In this document: piece after piece, positions 9,778 through 20,352 of the stretch
Position numbering within the stretch: position 1 is the first letter of the stretch
How the letters are laid out: every line of letters begins with the position of its first letter
Assembly (NCBI GenBank): GCA_013350335.1
Contig: CM023535.1
Location: forward strand, 38,996,069-39,060,068
Origin: Chimonanthus salicifolius
Taxonomy: Eukaryota > Streptophyta > Magnoliopsida > Laurales > Calycanthaceae
Direction: 5' to 3'
DNA: 64,000 nt
The notes under the pieces: generated by a model
Database searches by the model: none
What the model was told of the DNA's origin: nothing
The model's input: the letters and a program-made list of their open reading frames with translations, nothing else
Program-made: the position numbers and the translations under genes

Positions 9778-12366
9778 TGTTGTGAAAATTTTAAATTTAT
9801 AATTACTCACAAGCACATGAACCATTAGATAGTATAGCGATTTAGTGCAAGGTCGAACCAATCGGAACTTAGGAAAATATATCCGTGAAAATACACCATT
9901 GAATCACGTATTTTAAGAACTTGAGGAAATATGGAGAAAAGTCATAAATATGATGTTATTTATCTAATCTATGAATTTTAGTTTTAATTTAGAAATATTC
10001 TAGACTTAAATGCAGATCTAGCAATTTAACTAATTTTAATTAAGATGGTGGATTTAATCTAAGAATATAAACAATCTTAATCTAATTTAAAATACAAAAT
10101 TAAGATGCAATTAAATTATTTCCAACCTAGTTCATCAATTTCAAGAGTTTTTTAATTTATAAAAGAATAAAATAAAAATAGAACTAAAATTACATATTTA
10201 CATATTTACAATGGAATTGGATCAAGTACTAAGTGGCATCATGTCCCATATTTCAAATCTAATGAAAACAAAACCTAGACCATGGAGCTCTCGTAAATTA
10301 CCGAAATTTGATTCAAGTTTTTCGTTCATAAACAATCTAATTAAAGACCACATGAATTTCATTAAACATAGATTAATCAAACCAAACCTTCGGCTTAGAC
10401 AGATTTTATACTTAAATTTTTATTCTAAAATAAATCTCACACTCTGATAGAGTGCCTTAGAATGAAAAATTAAGTTCCAACTATCCCAACAAATCCCATT
10501 CAATTTGAAAACCTTAGATAAATCCCAACATGAATTTGTAAAAAGATTAAAAATAAAATCAAACTTTCATCATCAAATTTTGAGAATTGGAAAACCATAA
10601 ATCTACAACTCATCTTGATTTCATTAATTAAAAATATGAATTGGATTTACAATACAATGGAAATTGAAAATAAGAAATAACAAGAGAATAAATAAATAAT
10701 TAAAAAAATGCAACCTCTAGAAGTCAACCCTCTCCTTAATCTCTTTTCAAAATCCTTCTCTTTAGCCTCTCAGCACATTGATACAATTCGAAGTTCTCAG
10801 TGGAAAGGGTCTTTAATTTATAGAGTTTGACAGGGTTAAGTTAGGCAATACATGGGTCCTACATAGATTCAGCCGATTCTATGTGTAGTGGCCGACTCCC
10901 CTATATTTTCTATTTTCTATTCAACATGTCGTATCCTCAACTTGCCGTATCCTCCTCTGTATCACACCGCAACTTTTTTTTTTTTTTTTTCACTTGCTTT
11001 TTTTCAGACACAACAGCTCACCGTCCTTCTCTCTAGTGAGTTGGCCGAATCAGCCACCTCTTTCAATCCTCTTCTTATGTTACATTCGGTCAGCAGCTCC
11101 TTTTTTTTTTTAATATTCCTTCTTTTAATCTCTTCTATTTCCAGCAATTGTTGCTGCACCATCCTCTCTGCTAGTTGTCCTCATCTTTGGTTTCTTCTTT
11201 CTCAGCTGCAGTCATCGATTTAGCCAGCAACAGCTTGGATTCTTACCTACTTTAAATCAGGATTTTCTTTGGTTGGGACAACATGCACATGGAGCAGCGA
11301 ACCGATTCTCTCTCTGCTTGCACCAGAAATCTTCTTTCTTCTGTGTATTTTATGTCCTATTTGGCTGATTTCTCTATTTACACACTACTGCACAATTTTA
11401 TTTCAGTCCAACACTTCCTTTGTTTCATCTCCTTGCTGCTTTGTTTGCTTGGCTGCTACCTTCTTCTTGCTGTTTTTTTTTTTTATGTTTAGTTTATGAC
11501 CTTTGGCTTCAATTGCTTTAATTTTCCTCTTTCTCCTTTATGCAAATCAGATTTGTCTCCATCTTTCTCTGACCAATCTCAGTAGATTTTTCATCATCCT
11601 TCCTATCACTTGTATGCTCCTTTTCAATCCAATCCAATTGATGCTCCAACACCATCCCTACTCTGTACTCAACTGGCATCAGATTTCTTCTTTTGATTCT
11701 CGAGTTGACCGGGTATCATGTGTTGGAGAAATTATAATCAGCAGTATAGATGTATGCCATTCTTCCATCTGTTATAACATGTATCAATAACCTACATTGC
11801 TTGTTGTATCAATTTAAAGTTAATAGCCACGATCTGGTTTGCAAGCATGCTCTTTTGCCACACTTGGAAATATCATCCCTCATGTCAGAAACACCCACTT
11901 CCATTACTAATATATTTAATGCTAGCAACAATTTCATTCTGGGTCTCTTTACATTGAAAGATTTCAAATGAGAGACATGTTTCATCTCTGTACCCTCAGC
12001 CTTCAAGGCATCAATGGCATCACTTCTGTCATTATCCACCTCATTACTAGATAACTCATGTGTAACAATTATCAACTGTTCACCAACCTCTGCATCCATG
12101 GCAGTGAACGCATTGCATCTCATCTTGATTAGTAGAATTCAAATTTACTAGGCTTCATTCATGAGCTCTTGGATTTATATCATGGGCTTGAACTTTAAAC
12201 ATGGGCCCACATTCTGCATTTTTCTTCATTTTTTTATTTCTTTTATTTAAAATCTCCATTTTCCTACAAAACTCCAAAATCCCATTAATTATATAATATA
12301 TACAAAATTCAAGAGCTAACTAAGCTAAATATCAAGGGTAAAATAGTCATTTTACTGTGCTCATCA
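9778..12366 (-). mobile_element. Solo LTR G (Tat-like) inside F
   Basis: On the minus strand it begins TGATGAGCACAG and ends TTTTCACAACA. A perfect duplication TTATA flanks it (9773-9777, 12367-12371). The 2,589-bp unit has no primer site or coding pol, so it is a solo LTR. Its first 130 bases match the start of LTR E closely, so G and E are the same subfamily, while F's own LTRs are a sister subfamily. The plus-strand CT-rich reading frames between 10,888 and 11,790 are antisense to this LTR and are not taken as genes. Confidence 0.88.
11809..12123 (-). CDS. Unrecognised ORF inside solo LTR G
   Basis: A 104-residue reading frame starts about 243 bases inside the LTR, in its sense orientation. 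Its amino-acid composition is ordinary, unlike the low-complexity frames around it: there is an acidic first half with a run rich in E, D and N, then a basic-hydrophobic half. No motif was recognised, and the corresponding part of LTR E does not visibly carry it. It could be a captured host-gene fragment or chance. Nothing directly shows that it is translated. Confidence 0.25.
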   Translation of the reverse strand: MRCNAFTAMDAEVGEQLIIVTHELSSNEVDNDRSDAIDALKAEGTEMKHVSHLKSFNVKRPRMKLLLALNILVMEVGVSDMRDDISKCGKRACLQTRSWLLTLN

Positions 12367-14879
12367 TTATAGTCTCGTGAGAGCTTCCAGTGATGATACC
12401 CACAAACATCAAATTTCAGCAAAACTATACAAACAAAAATCTAAACATCATCCTACTCCAAAATTTATTTTACAAAACTTATACTCGGAGTGTAGTGTGT
12501 GATAGCCAAATATTAACATAGCTTTCTTTTTTCAAAATACACAAGTTTAGCAACCACAGATTGAAAATGCGCTTCGACTCCAACTCTTACCAGATATATC
12601 TCTCAGAAAGACTTTCACTCAGAAATTGGGTTAAATTTCTCTCAATAAAATATATGTGAGTGGCATAATTTGTCAAATGCAAATATCTCACATATTTTAT
12701 CAACAAAGAATGAATTAAAACAAATAAACTACAGATCTCATGAAAGGATGCCATTTTCTTGAGAACGTTGAGATCTTCAAAATTTCACTTAGATTTTTTT
12801 TCCTCTATTTTTTTTCTTTCAACACTTTCAAAGTATTTTCTTTTTTATTTTTATTTTTTACACTTTCTTTTTTTTTTCTTTTTTCACATCCTTCTTTTGA
12901 TGTACGGATGTTCCATTCTTTATTTTTTCTTTTTCTCAAATTTTTTCTAATGCTATTTTTTTTTCAAGTGACATAATTTTCTTAGAGTACCATCCCACTA
13001 ACAATCTCTCTAACCTTTTCCGGGCCCTAGAATAGGTTATAGAGTTTTCAATGTAGCCTCAAACTCCACAATTGGAGTTGGGTATCGATAACATAAAAAA
13101 TTCAGGCTTAATTCACAATAAAGGTTAAAAAATGGAAACTATCAGGATCATATGACCAAAATAGGTAGACTTGAAAGGTTCAAACGATCCAAAATAATGG
13201 CCTATATCACTTCCTAAATTTCATGTGACTATTTTTAGCTTCAAATAAAATTACAAAAAAAAATCAGGTGTACTAATCCAATTTTGATGACGTTCTCAGT
13301 AATTTGTTCAAAATAAAAAATTAATGAGGCCCAACAACGAAATAATGTGTAATTAAAAGAAAATAGGAATTACTTATAACCCTCAACATAAATTGAATGG
13401 CTCAAAAGCTCACTGGGTATAAGTCTCCACTGGTATTCTTTCGGTATTGCTCAACTAATGAATATTTTTCTTTTTCTAGCTAAAATTAATATGGTTCTGC
13501 AAAAGTTTTCCACGCATAAATTTCATAAAATTCAATTGGAAAAGCATGATATAAAAAATTTTCATCCAAATATTAATGCTAAAATCATCAATTTTTTTAC
13601 AAAGTTTTTCATTTTTTTTTCGAGCAATAACAGACATAAGACTGAATTTTATTTTTCAAGATGACTTTACAATGGAGACAAAACTTAAAACAGACACAAT
13701 GTAACCTCCCAATACCTCCAAACTTAAATTGGACATTGTCCTCAATGTTCCCTAATCTACAGTGATCAGTTGAAAATTAGAAGAAAATATAAAAAAAATG
13801 AACAATTTGAGTTAAGAAATACCTGAGATGGCTCCTTTATTCAACATCTGCAAAATCAAATAGACACAAAAACACAAATACACAACAAGTACTCTAGACT
13901 GACACAAAAATATAAATTTGACTCAACCAAAAAAAAAAACTTAAACTAAACTAATAGACTAACAACCAACACACAGACAAACTCAATATAGACTCTGAGT
14001 GGCAGGTGGACATGGATGGACATCGATGAACAAATAACATCAAATCAAAACAAAATGACGACCACACAATATATGACATAAAATAATTTCGAACATCACA
14101 CCCCAAAAGACAATGGTTTTAAATTGATTTTAACTTACAATGCATGAACCATTTTTACTCATATTTTTGGATTTTTTATTTTTTGTTAATGCAATCTGAA
14201 TCTAACAACGCAAGATTCAAAGCAAATATGCAAACAATAATCAAATAACTAAGCTAATGTATGAAACTAACACCCTGATACGCATGATCAATTAAATATT
14301 CAATTTTTTTTTATGCAAAATAAATGTAAACACCCTAAATAAAAGCTATATGAATGCATGAAAATTTTAAAACATTCAAGAAAATGAGTTTAGAGACTTA
14401 CCTTAGCTTGTAGTGCTTTCTTCTGAAAATTTTAGAGCGCGCGATTAAAATCTCTACAAAATAAAACATCACAAACTTTGGTGAAGATTCTGAATCTCAT
14501 AAAAAAAATGCATGATTTCTAAACTAATATAATTTTCCTAATGTTAAAACTAGTGGAGGAAATTAACTAATTGGAACCTAATTAAGAACTCAAAATTAAA
14601 TTAAGACCATAATTTTTTTTTAAATTAACATCCACCAAATTAATCAAAATTAGATTTTGAAGTTCAAGAATAATCCATTAAAATCCAAAGTTGTTCCAAA
14701 ATTATTATTTTTTTCAATTTAGACACCACAATTGGAGACCTTCCAAATTTAGATGAGGTCTTAAATTAGAAATCTTTATAAATTTAGAGGCTGTCGAAAA
14801 TTAGATGTAATCCAAAATTAGACACCTTCTAAAAATAACAATTTCTAAAATAAGACAATTTTAAGACTTTCCATAGATA
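12367..14879 (-). mobile_element. Internal region of element F
   Basis: This AT-rich stretch has no recognisable protein domain. Minus-strand landmarks in order are a GCGCGCTCTAAAA block (near 14,440), a GTTTGCATATTTGCTTTGAATC block (near 14,220), TCCATCCATGTCCACC (near 14,010) and GTAGATTAGGGAACATTGAGG followed by a purine-rich TTTAAGTTTGGAGG (near 13,720-13,760). The same landmarks occur in the same order on the plus strand at 39,680-41,012 in element E. Coding-like short frames rich in F and L near 12,740-12,980 are T-tract artefacts. Confidence 0.65.
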
Positions 14880-16376
14880 GAATTTCCAAAATTAGAAACC
14901 ACATCTAAAAATAGAATTTAACAATTAAAGAGATCTAATTTTAATTAAGATGGTGGATTTGATCTAAAAATTATAAATAATCTTAACTTAACTTAGAACA
15001 CAAAACTAAGATGCAATTAATTAATTAACCAACCTAGTTCCACAATTTTCAAGAATTTTGAATTTTGAGACAAAAATGAAAATAACACCTAAAATTACCT
15101 CTGTACATATTCACAATGGAACTAGTTCAAGTAAATCAAGGAGGTATTATTTTTCATATTTTTAAAATAAAATGAAGGCCTAAAATATGGATCTCACGGA
15201 AATTATCAATCATACATTCAAATTTTTCATCTGAAATTATTCTAAGAATTAAATCTATGAATTTCATTAAATTAAAAATCTCAAATTAAACCTTAGAATG
15301 AATAGAATTTAAAATTTTTCTCCAATTCTAAAATATTTCATCGCTCTCTTGAAATAAGAGACTTAGATCGAAGAATGAAGTCTACTCAATCTAAATTTTC
15401 ATCACATTTAATTTGAAAATAGAATTACAAAACAAAGGATTTCGGACTTAAGAGAACTCAATAATACAATGAAAAATTAAAAACCACCAACCTCAAACCT
15501 TTGTGGAAATGAAAATTCTATAGCCTTGTTGATCCTCTCTCCTCTCATGTTCTCCTCCTCTCCAAGCTCTCCATGAATCTCCTAACCCAAGTTCAATTTT
15601 CTCAATGAGAGGGATAATATTTATAGATAAAAGTAGGTGGAGTGAACGACTTGGATTTAACAATTTAAATAAAGCAAAGGACACTCCGAGAGCTGATATG
15701 GCTTGTGCTAAACATGAAATGCTTAAAAGAGGTAAGGAGGTGGAAGAAAATAGTAAAATTCGTGGAATGAAAGTGGGTGCAAAATCCTATCTTTTACACA
15801 TGTACCACCTTAGAGTTCAATTTTGACTTAGTTAATGTCCAAATCACAAAAGGTCGTAAACTACAAAGTTGTAGCCCTATAAGTCTTCTTTCCAACGCAA
15901 GAAGAATCAATGCAATCAGACATCAGAGAGGAATGTTATGACAAAAATACTAAAATTGTGTCTAACCTTCATTCTTTTTTCTCCACTTCTTATTTTGTTT
16001 CTTTTTCCTAATCTACGTGCCAATTAGAAAATCCTCTTATAATGCCTTGTAAATTTTGAATTTCCTTATATATATCTTCAGTTGATGAAAATAGACTTCA
16101 TACATGTGGATTTCTTCATGGATTTTTCTTAATGGGCTTAATAATTGGGCTTTTCAAAGTATGGAAAATCTAATAAATAATTTTACTACTTACATTCAAT
16201 TGTAAAAATGACTACATTAATCCAAACTCTTATAAATGGATTAGAATTAGTTAGTTGTATTTCCTTATAAATACTGTAAAACTTCCAAGATCCCATTAAA
16301 CATATCTAAAACACACAAAACAAGGGTTAATTAGTCCAAATATAAGGGTAGAATAGTCACTTTTCCTGGATCATCA
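14880..16376 (-). mobile_element. Partial 5' LTR of element F
   Basis: On the minus strand it starts TGATGATCCAGG at 16376 and aligns with the 3' LTR until about 14880, then departs. About 240 bp of LTR end and the primer site are missing, which implies a deletion after insertion. Confidence 0.65.
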
Positions 16377-16450
16377 TCGACGGTGTCGATGTGTCAAGCG
16401 CGTACAACATCTTAAGTTTTATTCGCACAACCACCCTTTCCCTCTTGCCC

Positions 16451-16473
16451 CCTCATGCATTAAATGCATGAGG
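16451..16473. other. Perfect 11-bp-arm palindrome in LTR B
   Basis: The arm CCTCATGCATT is followed after a single A by its exact reverse complement. The arms contain CATGCA, the RY motif of plant seed promoters, and the site lies just upstream of the GA-rich leader, where a promoter would be expected. A regulatory role is inference. Confidence 0.7.
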
Positions 16474-16528
16474 TGGTCTTACACGCCACCTCCACCAACC
16501 CCCACTCATTTTTTAGTCTACGGCAACC

Positions 16529-16624
16529 AAAGGAGGAGAGAAAGGGAGAGAAAAGAAAAAGAGAAAGAAGAGAAGAGAAGAGAGAAAGAAAGAGGGAAAA
16601 GAGAGAAGAGAGAAAGAGAGAAGG
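16529..16624 (+). repeat. Pure polypurine tract, 96 nt
   Basis: Every base from 16529 to 16624 is A or G, and purine richness goes on to about 16,770. It lies in the presumed transcribed leader of LTR B. The K/E/R-rich reading frames seen here are products of the tract. Confidence 0.85.
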
Positions 16625-19108
16625 CAAGAGGAAGAAGGAGAAACCATCCCTTCCTCTCACTCACTCCCCCATCTTCTATTTTCGGTGGTTTAACCACCCC
16701 TCCCCTTAGGAAGAAGGAGGAAGCTCAAGGAAGGAGAAAGAAAACAAGAAGAAGAAAGAAGAACCCCGAATCGGAGCTAGGATCTCCTTATCCCTTAAGG
16801 TATGTTAAAGCCATTTGCGATTTAGAGAAAAAGAAACCCACTAGGGTATCTAGATGTAGTGTAAATGTGAATGTGGTTAGAAAATACCCAAAGAATGGAG
16901 AACACACACCTTGGTAATGGTTTTTGGAATTCCCAGGTCGACACATTGGTTCCGTCGATGTGCAGACGATACCCACACTCAGAAAGGACCAAAGTATTGA
17001 ACCCTGACAACTTGAACGAGCCCGACATATCGAATGTATCGATGTGTCGGTGAGTTCCTGGTGGCATGTCGACCAAGCAAATGTATCGATCTGAGAATAC
17101 AGGAAAGAAATGTAAAATCTTGACCAGATCCAAACCCAGCTCGACCTGTCGACGTGCTCGACATGTCAAATTTATGTAATCTATCGACTGAATCTATACT
17201 ATCGATCTGGGAGGATAAGAAAAATACAGAGTTATCAGACTGAAACCAGGTCGTCATGTCGGTGGTACCGACGTGTCGACTTTGTAAACCTTCAATGTGT
17301 CGACTATGCCAACACTATCGATCTAAGACCAACAGATGAAAATAGGGGCCAAACCTTGGTTGACATGTCGACTCAGTAGACATATCGATTGAACCTAGGC
17401 CGACCTGTCGATATTCTCAACGTGTCGGCTATATATACCTTTGACCTATCGGCATACCGAGTGTATCGACCTGAGAGTAAACAAAAAATATAGACCGGGC
17501 GGACAGAACCCAGGTTGAGCCATCTATGGTACTGATGTGTCGACTTTGCCCTGCGCCAACGTGTCAGCAGGATCGACACTTCGACTTGAACCTTAGACAG
17601 TTTTACAAGGTTAATGAAATTGATTCTAATCACCTATGCGGAGTTACTTAGACTCCTCTAATCTATACGAAATGGACTTTTAAACCTTAATCAAGGCCTT
17701 TAGTAATTGGATTATTAGCGATTACAAAATAATGATATGAATGTTGTGATTTGAAACATGTATGTAAACGAAGCAACCAAGGGTAGTCCCGACACCGTTT
17801 GAGGGACTTTGTGAGTTATCTGTTTCCGCTGATCATCTTAGATCAGGTAGGTTTTCCTACTTCGATGAAGCACTCGAGTTATGAATTAAATGTTTATATA
17901 TTTTCATTGAAAATGAGGTCATTTCAATGTGAAGTATTTGAGATATTTTTGAATATATGATATCATGTTTATATCATGTCTTAGAAGATGCAAATGGAAT
18001 TTGTCATCATTATGCATTCATGTACCTCATGCATATGGCATGGGATGGGAATTGCATTAGTCGAGCTGAGGCTGAGCTGTCCGGACTTCCTTGGAATCGT
18101 GTACGAACCAATGTTTGAATTGTTACTATGGAATAAATATATATTTGGCTGCATCCATTGTTCGAAAAGTATGGCATTGATTGGGCTAGAAGAGCTCCTG
18201 GGTAACCAGTCCCGAAACCCTGCTCGGAGGGAGGAGATCACACTCCGCCGATAGTCTCGGCTGTAAAATTTGTGGATAGGGAACAACATCCTCGTGGTTG
18301 CCTCCTGAAATGCTGGGATATAATTGGCCAATGATAGAACCATTGTGAATAGAAGAATTATAGTTGAGCACGTGGCATGAAAAGGTACTCATTCTCCATG
18401 GCACCCATGGCATACATTAGCATGATGAACATTGAACATGATTTGAGTTAAGTTTGTTAATATTATTATTATTATGGAAATATGTTTTGGGAAAAGTGTC
18501 ATATGTATATGGCATCTTATTTCCTAACTTGAGATTATAAAGGTGGTTTTGTTTTAAGTACTATAATGCTCAAACAGTATATGTACTTTGATTAGAATTC
18601 CTACTTAGCGTGTTAACTAAGCCCATACTTTCTCCCCCTTCAGATACGAATGCAGGTGAAAGGAAAGAAGGTCAGGCCGGACCTAGAAGTAGCCAAGCTT
18701 GAGCAGAATGGATGCAAAATAAGAAATTATGCTTAGAGAGCATCCTTTATTTTTTGAACAATGTAATTCATAAAAGTAATGGTATGGAATGTAATATTTA
18801 GATTAACTCCTACTGGGATATGATATTACCTTTATATATGACTTATGTTTGGGAAATCCTTACCTTTGCTTGAGATGCAATTATGTTGTTTATGTAAATG
18901 TTTAAATATCCCGCAGGTTGTACTAGCACGTGCAAAATGTTATTGTGGGATTTAAACCACATAGGTGCTAGGTTGGGCTAGTCGAGGGTTGAGTCTTCAG
19001 ACTCGGACTTGGCTTGCGTCATGGCACTCCGTCCTTTTCCTTAATTCTATTTTCAAAAAAAAAAATATACTCTCGTTTTAAAGCGTGGAAAAAGGGTGGG
19101 GCGTCACA

Positions 19109-19378
19109 ATCGCAATTTTTTTAATTTATTGTAAATTACCATAATTCAAATCTATTTATGAAAGTTTGGATTATGCAAATAATTTTGGAATTTTAATTTT
19201 AATTTTGGTAAATTCATAACACTGGTGGAAATGAAAATGGGCCAAGTCCAAGTTCAGAAGTGGGCCCAAATTAAAGTTCAAGCCCAAGCCAATAAAATTC
19301 GAATTTTACAAATAAATGGAGAATGATGTGACAGATGAAAGGATAAAGTCGAATGGATAAGATGATGACTATGTGCAA
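19109..19378 (+). mobile_element. Tat-like LTR N, right fragment
   Basis: The segment matches the Tat-like LTRs around 9300-9420 (reverse strand) with the phrase TATTTATGAAAGTTTGGATTA-like and the following AT-rich block. It continues the fragment at 7189-7341 across solo LTR B. Its remainder is cut by LTR M at 19379. Confidence 0.5.
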
Positions 19379-19890
19379 TGTAGCGACCTGACCCAACTTA
19401 ATAAGTTTTAACCCAATCAAAATTTCTCGGGTAGACTTTTATCGGGTGTTGTGTTTGTTGGCTTGTTTTTTGTTTGAATTAGCTCAAATTTTAATATTTG
19501 ATTTAAAAATCAATTGTTGACCCGAGACTCTAAAAATAACAGGTGTCTAATTTTGGAAACTTTCTAAATTTAGAAATTTCTAAAATTTGTATGTTGATGG
19601 GGTACACAACTGTTATGGGAAAATTATTTGATTACTATTATCCAAAATTTTAATTGTGGATCCAAATTAGAAAATTTTCTAAAATTAGCATATGTGGGAC
19701 TCAATTGTTCTATATTTGGAAAGATTGATTTGAATTATTTTTTTGAATAAATAAAATTTATTTTTGGAAACAAATTTTGATTTTGTAAAAATCCAATTAA
19801 TTTGGAAGAGATAGAGGAAATTTTGAAATTGCAAGTTGGAGAATTGGTGGGCCATGGTCCAACAATATTTTTAGTCTTTGAAAGGAGTTT

Positions 19891-19935
<45 letters not shown>

Positions 19936-20233
19936 AAACCAAAATAAGAAGTCCTAAAATCGTTGGGAAAGAGAGAAAGGATTGGATTTTCGTTGGATGC
20001 CTCATTAAATTAGAAAAATGAGAGTTTTAATTTTAGAAAAGAGATGAAATAGGGAAATCCAATTTGGATTTGGATTTCCCATGGCCGACTACACTTCATA
20101 TAAAACAAGGAAAATCCATATCGCCTAATACTCCATTCGAAAATTGCAAAATTTTCTCTCCTTTGGCCATTTCTCTCCTTCTATAACTTGGAATGAATAT
20201 TGGATTGTTATTTGGTGATTTCTCTTAGCTTTC
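19379..20233 (+). mobile_element. LTR fragment M (5' portion only)
   Basis: It begins TGTAGCGACCTGACCC, close to the TGTAAC.CC start of the other long LTRs. Near 20,096-20,106 it has a TATAAAA box, followed by a CT-rich leader (TTCTCTCC near 20,150-20,180), so the order matches an LTR promoter. Element E interrupts it at 20234 and no second half was found in the window. Confidence 0.5.
19894..19932. repeat. (TA)n microsatellite
   Basis: An uninterrupted TA dinucleotide run within LTR fragment M. Confidence 0.9.
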
Positions 20234-20289
20234 TGATGAGCACAGTAAGATGACTATTTTACCCCTGATATTTAGATTAGCTAGCTCTT

Positions 20290-20292
<3 letters not shown>

Positions 20293-20349
<57 letters not shown>
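20293..20349. repeat. (AT)n microsatellite in LTR E
   Basis: An AT dinucleotide run about 60 bases inside the LTR. Solo LTR G has a short ATATATTATATAATT tract at the same place, so the run expanded in this copy. Confidence 0.9.

Positions 20350-20352
<3 letters not shown>

Larger units (their letters stand above)
7664..16376 (-). mobile_element. Tat/Athila-like non-coding element F
   Basis: This minus-strand element has a 3' LTR (7664-9615), a polypurine tract, an internal region and a 5'-LTR part (14880-16376). It is flanked by TCGGC / TCGAC, a 5-bp duplication with one mismatch. Its LTRs begin TGATGA and its internal ending, on the minus strand, carries the phrase GCTCGAGGACTATTAAAATC then AAGTGTAGGGGTATT, typical of Tat/Athila elements. 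No gag or pol was recognised in the 2.7-kb internal region. That internal region matches element E, so the family is probably a non-autonomous, LARD-like derivative. Solo LTR G is inserted in it. The 5' LTR lacks its U5 end and the primer site. Confidence 0.75.
16377..17590. repeat. TCGACA/TGTCGA dyad array, second part
   Basis: The motifs CGACATGTCG, CGACGTGTCGAC, TATCGATTGAA and CGACCTGTCGATATT recur at irregular spacing, interrupted by the leader (16440-16800). Many blocks are self-complementary around TCGA. The array belongs to LTR B. Confidence 0.7.
7342..19108 (+). mobile_element. Solo LTR B, split by element F
   Basis: The left part (7342-7658) begins TGTAACGACCCAG and the right part (16382-19108) ends GGGGCGTCACA. 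Between them sits element F with its own target-site duplication. Without F the LTR is about 3.05 kb. It carries the family landmarks: a GA-rich leader, a splice donor AAG/GTATGT at 16800, a dyad array, the CTCATGCAT..GGCATGGGA motif near 18026, and a tail with TTGGCTTGCGTCATGGCACTCCG. Its own target-site duplication is not clean: AATTT lies on the left, and AATTT recurs on the right only after five extra bases. No coding region is present. Confidence 0.75.

Noticed and set aside
10888..11790. Several plus-strand ORFs rich in S, F, L and C
   Set aside because: They lie antisense to solo LTR G in CT-rich low-complexity sequence, overlap each other in different frames and show no domain.
12740..12976. 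F/L-rich ORFs resembling membrane segments
   Set aside because: Thymine tracts in the non-coding internal region of element F produce them; no charged flanks or domain are present.
16464..16917. K/E/R-rich ORFs resembling a nuclear protein
   Set aside because: They are translations of the polypurine leader of LTR B.
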